Source of the DNA: ZC4RG30 sp049841155
Lineage (GTDB): Bacteria; Pseudomonadota; Gammaproteobacteria; Steroidobacterales; Steroidobacteraceae
NCBI GenBank assembly: GCA_049841155.1
Contig: JASGHI010000003.1
Span: 868,001 to 932,000, forward strand
Direction of reading: 5' to 3'
DNA length: 64,000 bases
Both the position numbers and the translations under genes were made by a program. Below the pieces are notes generated by a model. The model was given only the letters and a program-made list of their open reading frames with translations. It had not been told where the DNA came from and searched no databases. Shown one piece after another: positions 54,615 through 63,053 of the stretch (within the stretch, counting starts at the first letter, position 1; each line of letters opens with the position of its first letter).

Positions 54615-55916
54615 CTACGCCTGCCGGTTGAAACCCGTCAGTTCCGTGAAGCTGGACGGGCGGTCCGTCACACGGGCCCGGGACAGTACCCACTCCACCA
54701 CCTGGTCCTCCAGCACCAGCGTCTCCACCTGCTGGAGCGCATCGGCCGACTGCAGGTAAGCTTGGCGGACCTCGTCCGGATTCGGGTATGCGGAGGAGAT
54801 CTCCTCCAGGCGCGCGAACACCTTCTCGCGGTCGACCTTGAGCTGCTCACGGCGCACGATCTCGCCGATCAGCAGACCCAGCTGCACGCGGCGGCGGGCC
54901 GGCTCCTCGAAGGGCTCACGCGGCGGAATCTGGCTGGCTTCGGTGCGGCCGGTGCGCTGCATCATGTCGATCTGCAGCCGCTGGACCTGCTCGTCCACCA
55001 GGGCACGTGGCAGATCGATCGGGTTTTCGCGCTGCAGTGCGTCGAACACCTGGCCGCGCAGCCGGCCACGGACCGCTTCGCCGGCCTCGCGTTCCATGCT
55101 CTTGCGCACTTCCTCGCGCAGCTTGGCAATCCCGCCCTCGCTGATGCCGAAGCTCTCGGCGAACTTCTCGTCGATGGCCGGCAGCACCTCCTCCTCGACG
55201 CTCTTGAGCGTGAGGTCGAATTCAGCGAGCTTGCCCGCCAGGTCCTTCACGCCGTAGTTCTCGGGGAAGGTCACCGGGGCCGTCTTGCTCTCGCCGGCCT
55301 TCATGCCGATGAGCGCCGCTTCGAACTCGGGGATGGCGCGGCCCTGGCCCAGCACGAAGGGGGTGTCCTTGCCCTCACCGCCCGCGAAGGGCGTGCCGTC
55401 CAGCCGGCCGAGGAAATCGACCACCACGCGGTCGCCTGTCTGCGCAGCGCGGTCCACCGCGCTGTAGGTCACGCGCTGGCGGCGCATGCTCTCCAGCATG
55501 GCGTCGATGTCGACCTCGGTCAGCGCGAAGGTGGGACGCTCGATCGCGAACTCCTCCACCGGCTTCACGTTCACTTCCGGCAGCACTTCGAACACCGCCG
55601 CGAACTTCAGGTCATCGCCGGGCTCGACCTGGATGGGCTCGATGCGCGGACCGCCCACCGGGCGCAGCTTCTCCTTGGTCACCGCGTCCGAGTAGCCCTG
55701 GCGGATCAGCTCGTTGACGGCATCGCCATGGACCTGGCTGCCGAACTGCTGCTTGATCACCGGCATGGGCACCTTGCCCTTGCGGAACCCGCGGATGCTG
55801 GCGGTCCGCGACAGGTCGCGCAGACGACGCTCCACTTCGCCGGCAACGCGCGTGTGCGGGATCTGCATCTCGATGCGGCGCTCGAGTCCGGAGGTGGTCG
55901 TCAGGGTGAACTGCAT
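54615..55916 (-). CDS. tig: trigger factor, ribosome-bound chaperone
   Basis: A 433-residue chaperone with peptidyl-prolyl isomerase activity that meets chains at the ribosome exit. The ribosome-binding signature is SIRGFRKGKVP in the N-domain; the FKBP-like domain at about 150-240 includes DRVVVDFLGRLDGTPFAGG and FPENYG. The C-terminal helical arms fill the rest. The second ATG (55916) is chosen: GAGGA lies nine bases before it but only three before the ATG at 55922, and the family N-terminus (MQ.....T..GLERR) begins there. tRNA-Leu ends 41 bases upstream, so tig may be read through from the tRNA cluster. Confidence 0.95.
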   Translation of the reverse strand: MQFTLTTTSGLERRIEMQIPHTRVAGEVERRLRDLSRTASIRGFRKGKVPMPVIKQQFGSQVHGDAVNELIRQGYSDAVTKEKLRPVGGPRIEPIQVEPGDDLKFAAVFEVLPEVNVKPVEEFAIERPTFALTEVDIDAMLESMRRQRVTYSAVDRAAQTGDRVVVDFLGRLDGTPFAGGEGKDTPFVLGQGRAIPEFEAALIGMKAGESKTAPVTFPENYGVKDLAGKLAEFDLTLKSVEEEVLPAIDEKFAESFGISEGGIAKLREEVRKSMEREAGEAVRGRLRGQVFDALQRENPIDLPRALVDEQVQRLQIDMMQRTGRTEASQIPPREPFEEPARRRVQLGLLIGEIVRREQLKVDREKVFARLEEISSAYPNPDEVRQAYLQSADALQQVETLVLEDQVVEWVLSRARVTDRPSSFTELTGFNRQA

Positions 55917-55957
55917 CGTCATCGTTCCTCGACTGTAAATTCCCGTCCGTCAATTCC

Positions 55958-56042
55958 TGGTGCGAAAGGAGGGACTCGAACCCTCACGGGTTGCCCCGCT
56001 GGAACCTAAATCCAGTGCGTCTACCAGTTCCGCCACTTTCGC
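55958..56042 (-). tRNA. tRNA-Leu(TAG)
   Basis: An 85-base class II tRNA with a long variable arm and encoded CCA. Acceptor GCGAAAG pairs with CTTTCGC; anticodon loop TTTAGGT gives TAG. Last tRNA of the five-gene cluster, immediately before tig. Confidence 0.97.
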
Positions 56043-56056
56043 GCCGCAGGGGGAAA

Positions 56057-56132
<76 letters not shown>

Positions 56133-56142
56133 ATTGAAGGGT

Positions 56143-56219
56143 TGGGGTGGACGACGGGACTCGAACCCGCGACAGCCGGAATCACAATCCGGGACTCTAC
56201 CAGCTGAGCTACGTCCACC
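56143..56219 (-). tRNA. tRNA-His(GTG)
   Basis: A 77-base cloverleaf with CCA and the extra G at position -1 opposite C73, the identity mark of tRNA-His. Anticodon loop TTGTGAT gives GTG. Confidence 0.97.
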
Positions 56220-56244
56220 ATCGTACACATCGCAGCAACCAGCC

Positions 56245-56321
56245 TGGCGCGCCCGGCAGGAATCGAACCTGCGACCCTCGGCTTAGAAGGCCGATGCTCT
56301 ATCCAACTGAGCTACGGGCGC
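56245..56321 (-). tRNA. tRNA-Arg(TCT)
   Basis: A 77-base cloverleaf with CCA. Acceptor GCGCCCG pairs with CGGGCGC; anticodon loop CTTCTAA gives TCT. Confidence 0.96.
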
Positions 56322-56438
56322 CCAATGGTATTGCATCAGGTTCGACACGGCCATGCCACGGGGCTGATCGTCACGTCCCCCGCGCCTGCCCCACCCTTTC
56401 GAGTACGGGCCCGCGCGGGGGCGGGAGTATATACGAAT

Positions 56439-56515
<77 letters not shown>

Positions 56516-56596
56516 ACCCGCGAATGATACCCTAGCGCCCCTTTCCGGGCGGCCCTCACTCACGGGCGGCCTACAAGCAAAGGGGAACCTAGGACC

Positions 56597-57460
56597 ATGA
56601 CGGCCCGACTGATCGACGGCAAGGCGATCGCGCAGTCGTTGCGCGAGAACATCAAGGCGCAGGTTGCGGCACTGGCCGCCGATGGCCGGCGCCCGCCGGG
56701 GTTGGCCGTGGTGATCGTCGGCGAGGATCCAGCCTCGCAGATCTACGTGCGCAACAAGCACCTCGCGACCGAGGCCGCCGGCATGCATTCGGTGATGAGG
56801 GTGCTGCCGGCCACGGTCACGCAGGCCGCGCTCATCACCGTGGTCGAGGAATTGAATGCCGACCCGGCGGTGGACGGCATTCTAGTGCAGCTGCCGCTGC
56901 CCGGGCACATCGACGGCCGGGCCGTGATCGAAGCCATCGCCGTGGAAAAGGATGTCGATGGCTTCACCCCCGAGAACCTCGGCCTGCTGGCGCAGCGCAC
57001 ACCGCGCCTGCGGCCCTGCACGCCCTACGGCTGCATGAAGATGCTCGAGGTTTCGGGCATAGACCCTTCGGGCATGGACGCGGTGGTGCTGGGCCAGTCG
57101 AACATCGTCGGCCGCCCGGCAGCACTGGAGCTGCTGATGAAGGGCGCCACGGTGACCATCTGCCACAGCCGCACGAAGAACCTGCCCGACCATGTGCGGC
57201 GTGCCGACCTCGTCGTCGCCGGCATCGGCAAGCCGGAATTCGTGCAGGGCGAATGGATCAAGCCCGGCGCGGTGGTGCTGGACGTGGGCATCAACCGCCT
57301 GCCTTCAGGCAAGCTCGTGGGCGATGTACAGTTCGAGGCGGCGAGGCAGCGTGCCTCGTGGATCACGCCGGTGCCCGGCGGCGTCGGCCCCATGACCATC
57401 GCCATGCTGATCCAGAACACTCTCGAGGCTTATCAGCTGCGCGAAGGCCTCACGCGCTGA
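56597..57460 (+). CDS. folD: bifunctional methylenetetrahydrofolate dehydrogenase/cyclohydrolase
   Basis: A 287-residue cytoplasmic enzyme that oxidises 5,10-methylene-THF and hydrolyses the methenyl product to 10-formyl-THF. The active-site tyrosine and lysine are in IYVRNKHLA; PLPGHID and the GQSNIVGRP loop bind substrate and NADP+; PVPGGVGPMTIAML is the C-terminal signature. ATG 56597 follows an AGGA motif. It is divergent from the tRNA cluster and convergent with cysS, with only seven bases between the stops. Confidence 0.96.
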   Translation: MTARLIDGKAIAQSLRENIKAQVAALAADGRRPPGLAVVIVGEDPASQIYVRNKHLATEAAGMHSVMRVLPATVTQAALITVVEELNADPAVDGILVQLPLPGHIDGRAVIEAIAVEKDVDGFTPENLGLLAQRTPRLRPCTPYGCMKMLEVSGIDPSGMDAVVLGQSNIVGRPAALELLMKGATVTICHSRTKNLPDHVRRADLVVAGIGKPEFVQGEWIKPGAVVLDVGINRLPSGKLVGDVQFEAARQRASWITPVPGGVGPMTIAMLIQNTLEAYQLREGLTR

Positions 57461-57467
57461 CGGCCGC

Positions 57468-58880
57468 CTACTGGCGGCGCCACAGCGTGGTGCCGTCAGG
57501 ACGGTCTTCCAGTATCACGCCCTGCTGCGTCAACTCCTGGCGCACGCGGTCCGCCTCGGCAAAATCGCGCGCCTTGCGGGCCGCAAGGCGTGCGGCGATC
57601 CGCGCCTCGATCTCTTCTTCCGGCAGGCCCGCCGACTGGCCGGGCGCCGGCAGGCGGAACCACTGCTCGGCATCCAGCTGCAACAGGCCCAGCACGCCCG
57701 CCAGCTCGCGCAGCAGCGCGCCCAGTGCAGCCGCGTCGCGCTGCGCCGCATCGCCACGGGCCTTGGCTTCATTGGTCGCGCGGGCCAGGCCCTGCAGCAC
57801 GGCCAGCGCGCGGGGTGTGTTGAAGTCATCGTCCATCGCCGCGTGGAAATCCGCGAGCCAGCGCTGCGCCTGCGCAGCCGACGCCGCCGAACCCGGGAGC
57901 AGACCACGCAGCGCGGTGTACAGGCCACCCAGTGTCGCATCAGCCTGCTGCAGGGTATCCAGCGAATAGTTGACCGGCCCGCGGTAGTGGCTGGACAGCA
58001 GGAAGAAGCGCAGCACTTCGGGGTGGCGCAGCTGCGGCAGCACCTCGCGGATGGTGAAGAAGTTGCCCAGCGACTTGGACATCTTCTCGCTGTCCACATT
58101 GACGAAGCCGTTGTGCATCCACACGCGCGCGAAGCCGGCTTCGCTGGCGCCGCAGCTCTGCGCGATCTCGTTCTCGTGATGCGGGAATTTCAGGTCCATG
58201 CCGCCGCCATGGATGTCGAAATCATCGCCGAGCAGCGCCGTGGACATGGCTGAACATTCGATGTGCCAGCCCGGCCTGCCCTCGCCCCAGGGAGAAGGCC
58301 AGGACGGTTCGCCGGGCTTGGCGCGCTTCCACAGCACGAAGTCCAGCGGATCGCGCTTGGCAGCATCGACATCCACGCGCGCGCCGGCGCGCAGATCCTC
58401 CAGCCGCTTGCCCGACAGCCGCCCGTAGCCCGGGAAGCTCGCCACCGAATACATCACGTCGCCGTCGGCGGCGACATAGGCGTGGCCCCGGTCGATGAGG
58501 CGCTGCGTCATCGCGATGATCTGCGGCAGGTGCGCGGTGGCGCGCGGCTCATGGTCGGGCGGCAGCACACCCAGTGCCGCGCAATCCTCGTGCATGGCGC
58601 GGATGTAGCGCGCGGTGAACTCGTCGATGGGCACGCCCTGCTCGGCTGCGCGGCGGATGATCTTGTCGTCGATGTCGGTGATGTTGCGCACATAGGTGAG
58701 CGAATAGCCCAGATGACGCAGGTAGCGCTGCACCATGTCGAACACCACCAGCATGCGCGCATGGCCGATGTGGCAGTAGTCGTAGACGGTGATGCCGCAG
58801 ACGTACATCCGCACGCCGCCCGGCGACAGCGGCTCGAAAGTCTCGACGCTCCCGGTGAGGGAATTGTGGATCTTCAGCAT
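57468..58880 (-). CDS. cysS: cysteinyl-tRNA synthetase
   Basis: A 470-residue class I synthetase. The HIGH motif appears as YCHIGHAR and KMSKS as SEKMSKSLGNF. Zinc ligands are the cysteine in VCGITVYD, the cysteine in WHIECSAM and the histidine/glutamate in FPHHENEIAQ. The C-terminal DALR and extra domain complete the usual length. It is convergent with folD and divergent from lpxH; 107 bases separate it from lpxH. A short GCCGCC/GGCGGC stem spans its stop codon. Confidence 0.96.
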   Translation of the reverse strand: MLKIHNSLTGSVETFEPLSPGGVRMYVCGITVYDYCHIGHARMLVVFDMVQRYLRHLGYSLTYVRNITDIDDKIIRRAAEQGVPIDEFTARYIRAMHEDCAALGVLPPDHEPRATAHLPQIIAMTQRLIDRGHAYVAADGDVMYSVASFPGYGRLSGKRLEDLRAGARVDVDAAKRDPLDFVLWKRAKPGEPSWPSPWGEGRPGWHIECSAMSTALLGDDFDIHGGGMDLKFPHHENEIAQSCGASEAGFARVWMHNGFVNVDSEKMSKSLGNFFTIREVLPQLRHPEVLRFFLLSSHYRGPVNYSLDTLQQADATLGGLYTALRGLLPGSAASAAQAQRWLADFHAAMDDDFNTPRALAVLQGLARATNEAKARGDAAQRDAAALGALLRELAGVLGLLQLDAEQWFRLPAPGQSAGLPEEEIEARIAARLAARKARDFAEADRVRQELTQQGVILEDRPDGTTLWRRQ

Positions 58881-58987
58881 GGGACGCGGATGTTACGCGA
58901 AGCGCGCCAGAGGCTGCTCGGTGAGCGCAGAGGACGCGAAACGGGTGACGATGGCAGCCGTGGACATCCGTACACTATATTCCAACC

Positions 58988-59728
58988 ATGCCAGCCGACC
59001 CGCTCCTGTTCGTCTCCGACCTGCACCTCGACGGGGCGGCGCCGCAGGCCATAGACCAGTTCGGGACCTTTCTGCAGCAGCGAGCCATGCGGGCCGCGGC
59101 GCTGTACATCCTCGGCGACCTGTTCGAGAGCTGGGTGGGCGATGACGACGATGAACCCTCGCGCGATGGCGTCTGCCGCGCCCTGCGCCGCTACACGCAA
59201 GCGGGCCGCCCGTGTTATGTCCTGCGCGGCAACCGCGATTTCCTGCTCGGCGCCGGCTTCGAGCAGCGCACCGGCTGCGTGCTGCTGCCCGACCCGGTGC
59301 GCATCGAAGCCGGCGCCCTGAAGCTGGTGGCAACGCATGGCGATCCGCTGTGCACGGCGGATCACTCCTACCAGCAGTTCCGCAGCATGGTGCGCAACCT
59401 GGACTGGCAGGCGCGCTACCTGCAGCTGCCGCTGGCCATGCGGCATGCGCTGGCCGATGCCGCGCGCTCCGGCAGCCGCCGGCACACCGGCCGCACCCAG
59501 AGCTACATCATGGACGTGGCGCCCGATGCCGTCGCAGCGGCGTTTCGCGTCGGCGGCTGCGACCTGCTGGTGCACGGCCACACCCATCGTCCGGCCATCC
59601 ATGAACATGAGGTCGACGGGCGGCGCTGCACGCGCATCGTGCTCGGCGACTGGTACGACCAGGGAAGCCTGCTCACGCTCGAGATGGACGGCACCTGGAA
59701 CCTGGAGTCATTGCCGCGCGGGCCGTGA
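58988..59728 (+). CDS. lpxH: UDP-2,3-diacylglucosamine pyrophosphatase
   Basis: A 246-residue metallophosphatase of the lipid A pathway that hydrolyses UDP-2,3-diacylglucosamine to lipid X and UMP at the membrane surface. The five metal motifs are intact: SDLHLDG, GDLFESWVGDDD, GNRDFLLG, ATHGDPLC and HGHTHRP. Length matches E. coli LpxH. Its last 21 bases overlap the convergent end of the ABC ATPase gene. Beside eptA and dgkA in the same window it adds to the lipid A theme, although it is a housekeeping gene. Confidence 0.95.
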   Translation: MPADPLLFVSDLHLDGAAPQAIDQFGTFLQQRAMRAAALYILGDLFESWVGDDDDEPSRDGVCRALRRYTQAGRPCYVLRGNRDFLLGAGFEQRTGCVLLPDPVRIEAGALKLVATHGDPLCTADHSYQQFRSMVRNLDWQARYLQLPLAMRHALADAARSGSRRHTGRTQSYIMDVAPDAVAAAFRVGGCDLLVHGHTHRPAIHEHEVDGRRCTRIVLGDWYDQGSLLTLEMDGTWNLESLPRGP

Positions 59729-60538
59729 TCCCCGCGGGGCAGCGGGATCGACACTGAGCGTCGCCTGCAGCAGGTTGCGCGTGAAGGGATGCTGCGGCTG
59801 CGCGAGCACCACCTCGGTGGCGCCCTGCTCGACGATCTGCCCCTGGTGCAGCACCGCCGTACGCCCACACAGATAACGCGCCGAGCCGATGTCGTGCGTG
59901 ACGAACAGCAGCGCCAGCGAACGCTGCCGCTGCTCGGCAGCCAGCAGGTCCAGGATCTGGATGCGCAGGCTGGCATCCAGCGCCGATACCGGCTCGTCGC
60001 AGACCAGCAGTTCCGGATCGCCGATCAGCGCGCGGGCGATGGCCACGCGCTGCGCCTGGCCGCCGGAGAGCCGCTGCGAGCGCCGCTGCAGGAACTCCTC
60101 TCCCAGCCCCACCTCCGCCAGCTGCGCGGCGACGCGCTCCCTGATCTCGCGTTCACCGGGAGGATCGGGGAGCACGCGCAGCGGCTCGGCCACCACCTGC
60201 TCCACGGTCTGCAGCGGATCGAGCGAGGCCAGCGGATCCTGGAACACCATCTGCATCCGGCGGCGCTGGGCGCGCAGCTCGGCCGTGCTGAGGATGGCGA
60301 GGTCCATCCCGCCCAGCAGCACCTGCCCGGCTGCAGGCATATGCAGGCGGAACAGCGCCCGCGCCAGCGTGGATTTGCCACTGCCGGACTCACCCACCAC
60401 CGCCAGCGCCTCGCCCCGCGCCAGCTCCAGATTCACGCCGCGCAGCGCCTCGAAGGACACGCGGGGTTGCAGCAGCCCGGCGCGGCGCCAATGCCGTACG
60501 CAAAGATCCCGCACCTGCAGCAGCGCCGGCGCGCTCAT
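59708..60538 (-). CDS. oligopeptide-type ABC transporter ATPase (OppF/DppF-like)
   Basis: A 276-residue ATP-binding subunit. Walker A GESGSGKST, signature LSGGQAQRVAIARAL, Walker B LLVCDEPVSALD and the switch histidine in LLFVTHDIGSARYL are intact. It is the last gene of the operon and overlaps the preceding ATPase gene by four bases. The pair with the OppD-like subunit is typical of peptide and nickel importers. Substrate inferred from the family only. Confidence 0.92.
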   Translation of the reverse strand: MSAPALLQVRDLCVRHWRRAGLLQPRVSFEALRGVNLELARGEALAVVGESGSGKSTLARALFRLHMPAAGQVLLGGMDLAILSTAELRAQRRRMQMVFQDPLASLDPLQTVEQVVAEPLRVLPDPPGEREIRERVAAQLAEVGLGEEFLQRRSQRLSGGQAQRVAIARALIGDPELLVCDEPVSALDASLRIQILDLLAAEQRQRSLALLFVTHDIGSARYLCGRTAVLHQGQIVEQGATEVVLAQPQHPFTRNLLQATLSVDPAAPRGSRPARQ

Positions 60539-61338
60539 GGCGTGCCTCGCGGGCGTTCCAGCCGCCGGACGGCGTCCAGCAGCTCGGCGCCATAGCGGCT
60601 TGCCGGCGAAGTGAGCAAGGTGGCCGTATCGCCCTGCTCCACGATCTGCCCCTGACGCAGCACGATGGCACGGGTGGCCATACGCGCCACCACGCCGAGA
60701 TCATGGGTGACAAGCAATATGCCCATCCTCATGCGTTCACGCAGCGACAGCATCAGATCGAGCACCCTGGCCTGCGTCGTGACATCCAGCGCCGTGGTGG
60801 GTTCATCGGCCAGCAGCAGGTCCGGCTCGACCAGCACGGCCATGGCCAGCATCACGCGCTGGCGCATGCCGCCGGAGAGCTCATGCGGATACTGGCGCAG
60901 CACCTGCATGGGATCAGGCATGTCCACGGCACGCAGCGCCTCGACCAGCCGCGACTGCAGCGCCGCGCGGCCGATGCCACGGCCATCGCGCAGCACTTCC
61001 CCGAGCTGTGTGCGGATGGTGAGACAGGGATTCAGTGCCGTCTTCGGATCCTGGAACAGCATCGCGATGCGGTTGCCGCGCAGGGCGCGCAGCCGCCGCT
61101 CCCCGGCGCCCACCAGCTGCTCACCCTGGAATTGAAGGTCGCCCCGCAGAACGGCGCCCGGCATGGCCAGGCCCAGCATCGACAGCAGCAGCTGCGACTT
61201 GCCGGAGCCGGACTCGCCCACCACGGCCAGCACCTCGCCCGGTGCCATGTCGAAGCTGATGTCGCGCAGCACGGCGCTGCCATCGGCGCGCGTCAGCGAT
61301 ACCTCCCGCAGCGACAGCAGCAGCGCCTCAGGCGACAT
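60535..61338 (-). CDS. oligopeptide-type ABC transporter ATPase (OppD/DppD-like)
   Basis: A 267-residue ATP-binding subunit with Walker A GESGSGKSQ, signature ELSGGMRQRVMLAMA, Walker B LLLADEPTTALD and LLVTHDLGVVARMA. It lacks the long C-terminal iron-sulfur or regulatory extension that many OppD proteins have, being about 60 residues shorter. It overlaps the permease gene upstream by 11 bases and the OppF-like gene by four. Confidence 0.92.
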   Translation of the reverse strand: MSPEALLLSLREVSLTRADGSAVLRDISFDMAPGEVLAVVGESGSGKSQLLLSMLGLAMPGAVLRGDLQFQGEQLVGAGERRLRALRGNRIAMLFQDPKTALNPCLTIRTQLGEVLRDGRGIGRAALQSRLVEALRAVDMPDPMQVLRQYPHELSGGMRQRVMLAMAVLVEPDLLLADEPTTALDVTTQARVLDLMLSLRERMRMGILLVTHDLGVVARMATRAIVLRQGQIVEQGDTATLLTSPASRYGAELLDAVRRLERPRGTP

Positions 61339-62128
61339 AGCGGTCCCTCAGGCGGTCGCCGATGCGGTTGCAGCAGTACACCAGCGTGACCAGCAGCACT
61401 GCCGGCAGCACCAGCATCGCCGGCCGCGAACGCATCTGCGCGGCGCCGTCGGCCAGCATCACGCCCAGCGAGGTCAGCGGCGACTGCGCGCCGAGGCCCA
61501 GATAGCTCAGGAAGGCCTCGGTCAGCACCACGGTGGGAATGGTCAGCGTCAGATACGCGATCACGATGCCCATGAGATTGGGAACGATGTGGCCGAACAT
61601 GATGCGCCGCGGCGCGGCGCCCGCGATCTCGGCCGCAACGACGAACTCGCGGTGGCGCAGCGCCAGCGTCTGGCCGCGGACGATGCGCGCGATGTCCAGC
61701 CATGACACGGCGCCGATGGCGACGAACAGCAGCACCAGATGACGTCCGAACAGCACCGTGAGCACGATGACGAAGGGCGTGAAGGGCACCGAGTACAGCA
61801 CATCGACCGCGCGCATCATGAGGGCGTCGGTGCGGCCTCCGAAGTAACCCGCGGTCACGCCCCAGCTCACGCCGATGACGAGGCTGATGAGGCTTGCCAC
61901 CAGCGCCACCAGCAGCGAGATGCGGCAGCTCCACATCAGGCGCACGAAGAGGTCACGGCCCAGCGCATCCGTGCCCAGCGGATGCGCCCAGGAAATGCCC
62001 ACGGGCAGGTCCGCCTGGTCCCACTGCGGCGTGTAGTAATCGAAGGGCGAGAACCACGGCCCCGCAACGGCCAAGGCAAGGAGCAGCGCCAGCGCGCCGA
62101 TGCTGAACCAGGGCGGGCCGGGCTTCAT
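61328..62128 (-). CDS. oligopeptide-type ABC transporter permease (OppC-like)
   Basis: A 266-residue inner-membrane permease. The first helix (ALALLLALAVAGPWF) is followed by the OppC N-terminal segment HPLGTDALGRDLFVRLMW, and the coupling motif with the ATPases is EFVVAAEIAGAAPRRIMFGHIVPN. About six helices. ATG 62128 overlaps the stop of the OppB-like gene (ATGA); the longer frame would begin inside that gene. Confidence 0.92.
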   Translation of the reverse strand: MKPGPPWFSIGALALLLALAVAGPWFSPFDYYTPQWDQADLPVGISWAHPLGTDALGRDLFVRLMWSCRISLLVALVASLISLVIGVSWGVTAGYFGGRTDALMMRAVDVLYSVPFTPFVIVLTVLFGRHLVLLFVAIGAVSWLDIARIVRGQTLALRHREFVVAAEIAGAAPRRIMFGHIVPNLMGIVIAYLTLTIPTVVLTEAFLSYLGLGAQSPLTSLGVMLADGAAQMRSRPAMLVLPAVLLVTLVYCCNRIGDRLRDRYVA

Positions 62129-63048
62129 TGCAGTCTTACCCGAGGATCCAGCAACGCCTGGCACAGGTCGGCGACCAGATTGGCCATCACGATCAGCACG
62201 CCGTAAAGGATGGTGACACCCATCACCAGCGTGTAGTCGCGGTTGAAGGCTCCCAGCACGAAGAACTGTCCGATCCCCTTGAGACCGAAGGTGGTCTCGA
62301 CGACGATGGAGCCGGTGATGGCGCCGACCACCGCCGGACCGAGGAAGGCGACCAGCGGCAGCAGCGCGGGGCGCAGCGCATGGCGGAACAGCACCGCGCG
62401 CGGCGCGAGCCCCTTGGCGCGCGCAGTGCGGATCCAGGGCTGCTCGAGCACGTCCATGAAACTGGCGCGCATGATGCGCGTCACGTAGGCGATGTAGGGC
62501 AGCGACAGCGACATCACCGGCAGCACCAGGTAGCGCAGCGCCCCCCCGCCCCAGTCACCCGCCGGCAGCCATTGCAGCGTGACGGCGAACAGCAGGATGA
62601 AGAGTGGCGCCGCCACATATACGGGTATCGAAATGCCCACCAGCGACAAGGTGCCGGCGATGCGGTCGAAGAATCCGCCGCGCTTCCAGGCCGCCAGCGC
62701 GCCGAGGGGAATGCCCAGCAGGCAGGCCAGCAGCAGCGCCAGGCCGCCGATGGTCAGGTCCACCGGCAGCCCCGCGGCGATCAGGCTGTTCACGGATTCG
62801 TCCGGATACTGGAACGAAGGCCCCAGATCCCCGCGCAGCAGATCACCCAGGTAACGCAGGTATTGTTTCGGCAGCGGTTCGTCGAGGTGATAAGTCTTCT
62901 CGATGCCGGCGCGCACCTCGGGCAGCAGTTCCTTGCCGGTGTCGAACGGACCGCCCGGCGCGGCGCGCAGCAGCAGGAAGGCCAGCGTGACGATGGCCAG
63001 CAGGGTCGGAATGGCGCCGAGCAGCCGCGACAGCAGGTAGCGCCACAT
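62125..63048 (-). CDS. oligopeptide-type ABC transporter permease (OppB-like)
   Basis: A 307-residue inner-membrane permease starting MWRYLLSRLLGAIPTLLAI, the typical OppB first helix, with YLRYLGDLLRGDLGPSFQY after it and the ATPase-coupling loop WIRTARAKGLAPRAVLFRHALRPAL (named by its ends). About six helices. It begins five bases after the binding-protein gene and overlaps the OppC-like gene. Confidence 0.93.
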   Translation of the reverse strand: MWRYLLSRLLGAIPTLLAIVTLAFLLLRAAPGGPFDTGKELLPEVRAGIEKTYHLDEPLPKQYLRYLGDLLRGDLGPSFQYPDESVNSLIAAGLPVDLTIGGLALLLACLLGIPLGALAAWKRGGFFDRIAGTLSLVGISIPVYVAAPLFILLFAVTLQWLPAGDWGGGALRYLVLPVMSLSLPYIAYVTRIMRASFMDVLEQPWIRTARAKGLAPRAVLFRHALRPALLPLVAFLGPAVVGAITGSIVVETTFGLKGIGQFFVLGAFNRDYTLVMGVTILYGVLIVMANLVADLCQALLDPRVRLQ

Positions 63049-63053
63049 GCCGT

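Noticed and set aside
57463..57478. GCCGCC-TACT-GGCGGC stem between folD and cysS as a terminator
   Set aside because: Only six base pairs, no U-tract, and it overlaps the cysS stop codon; kept as a note in the cysS entry only.
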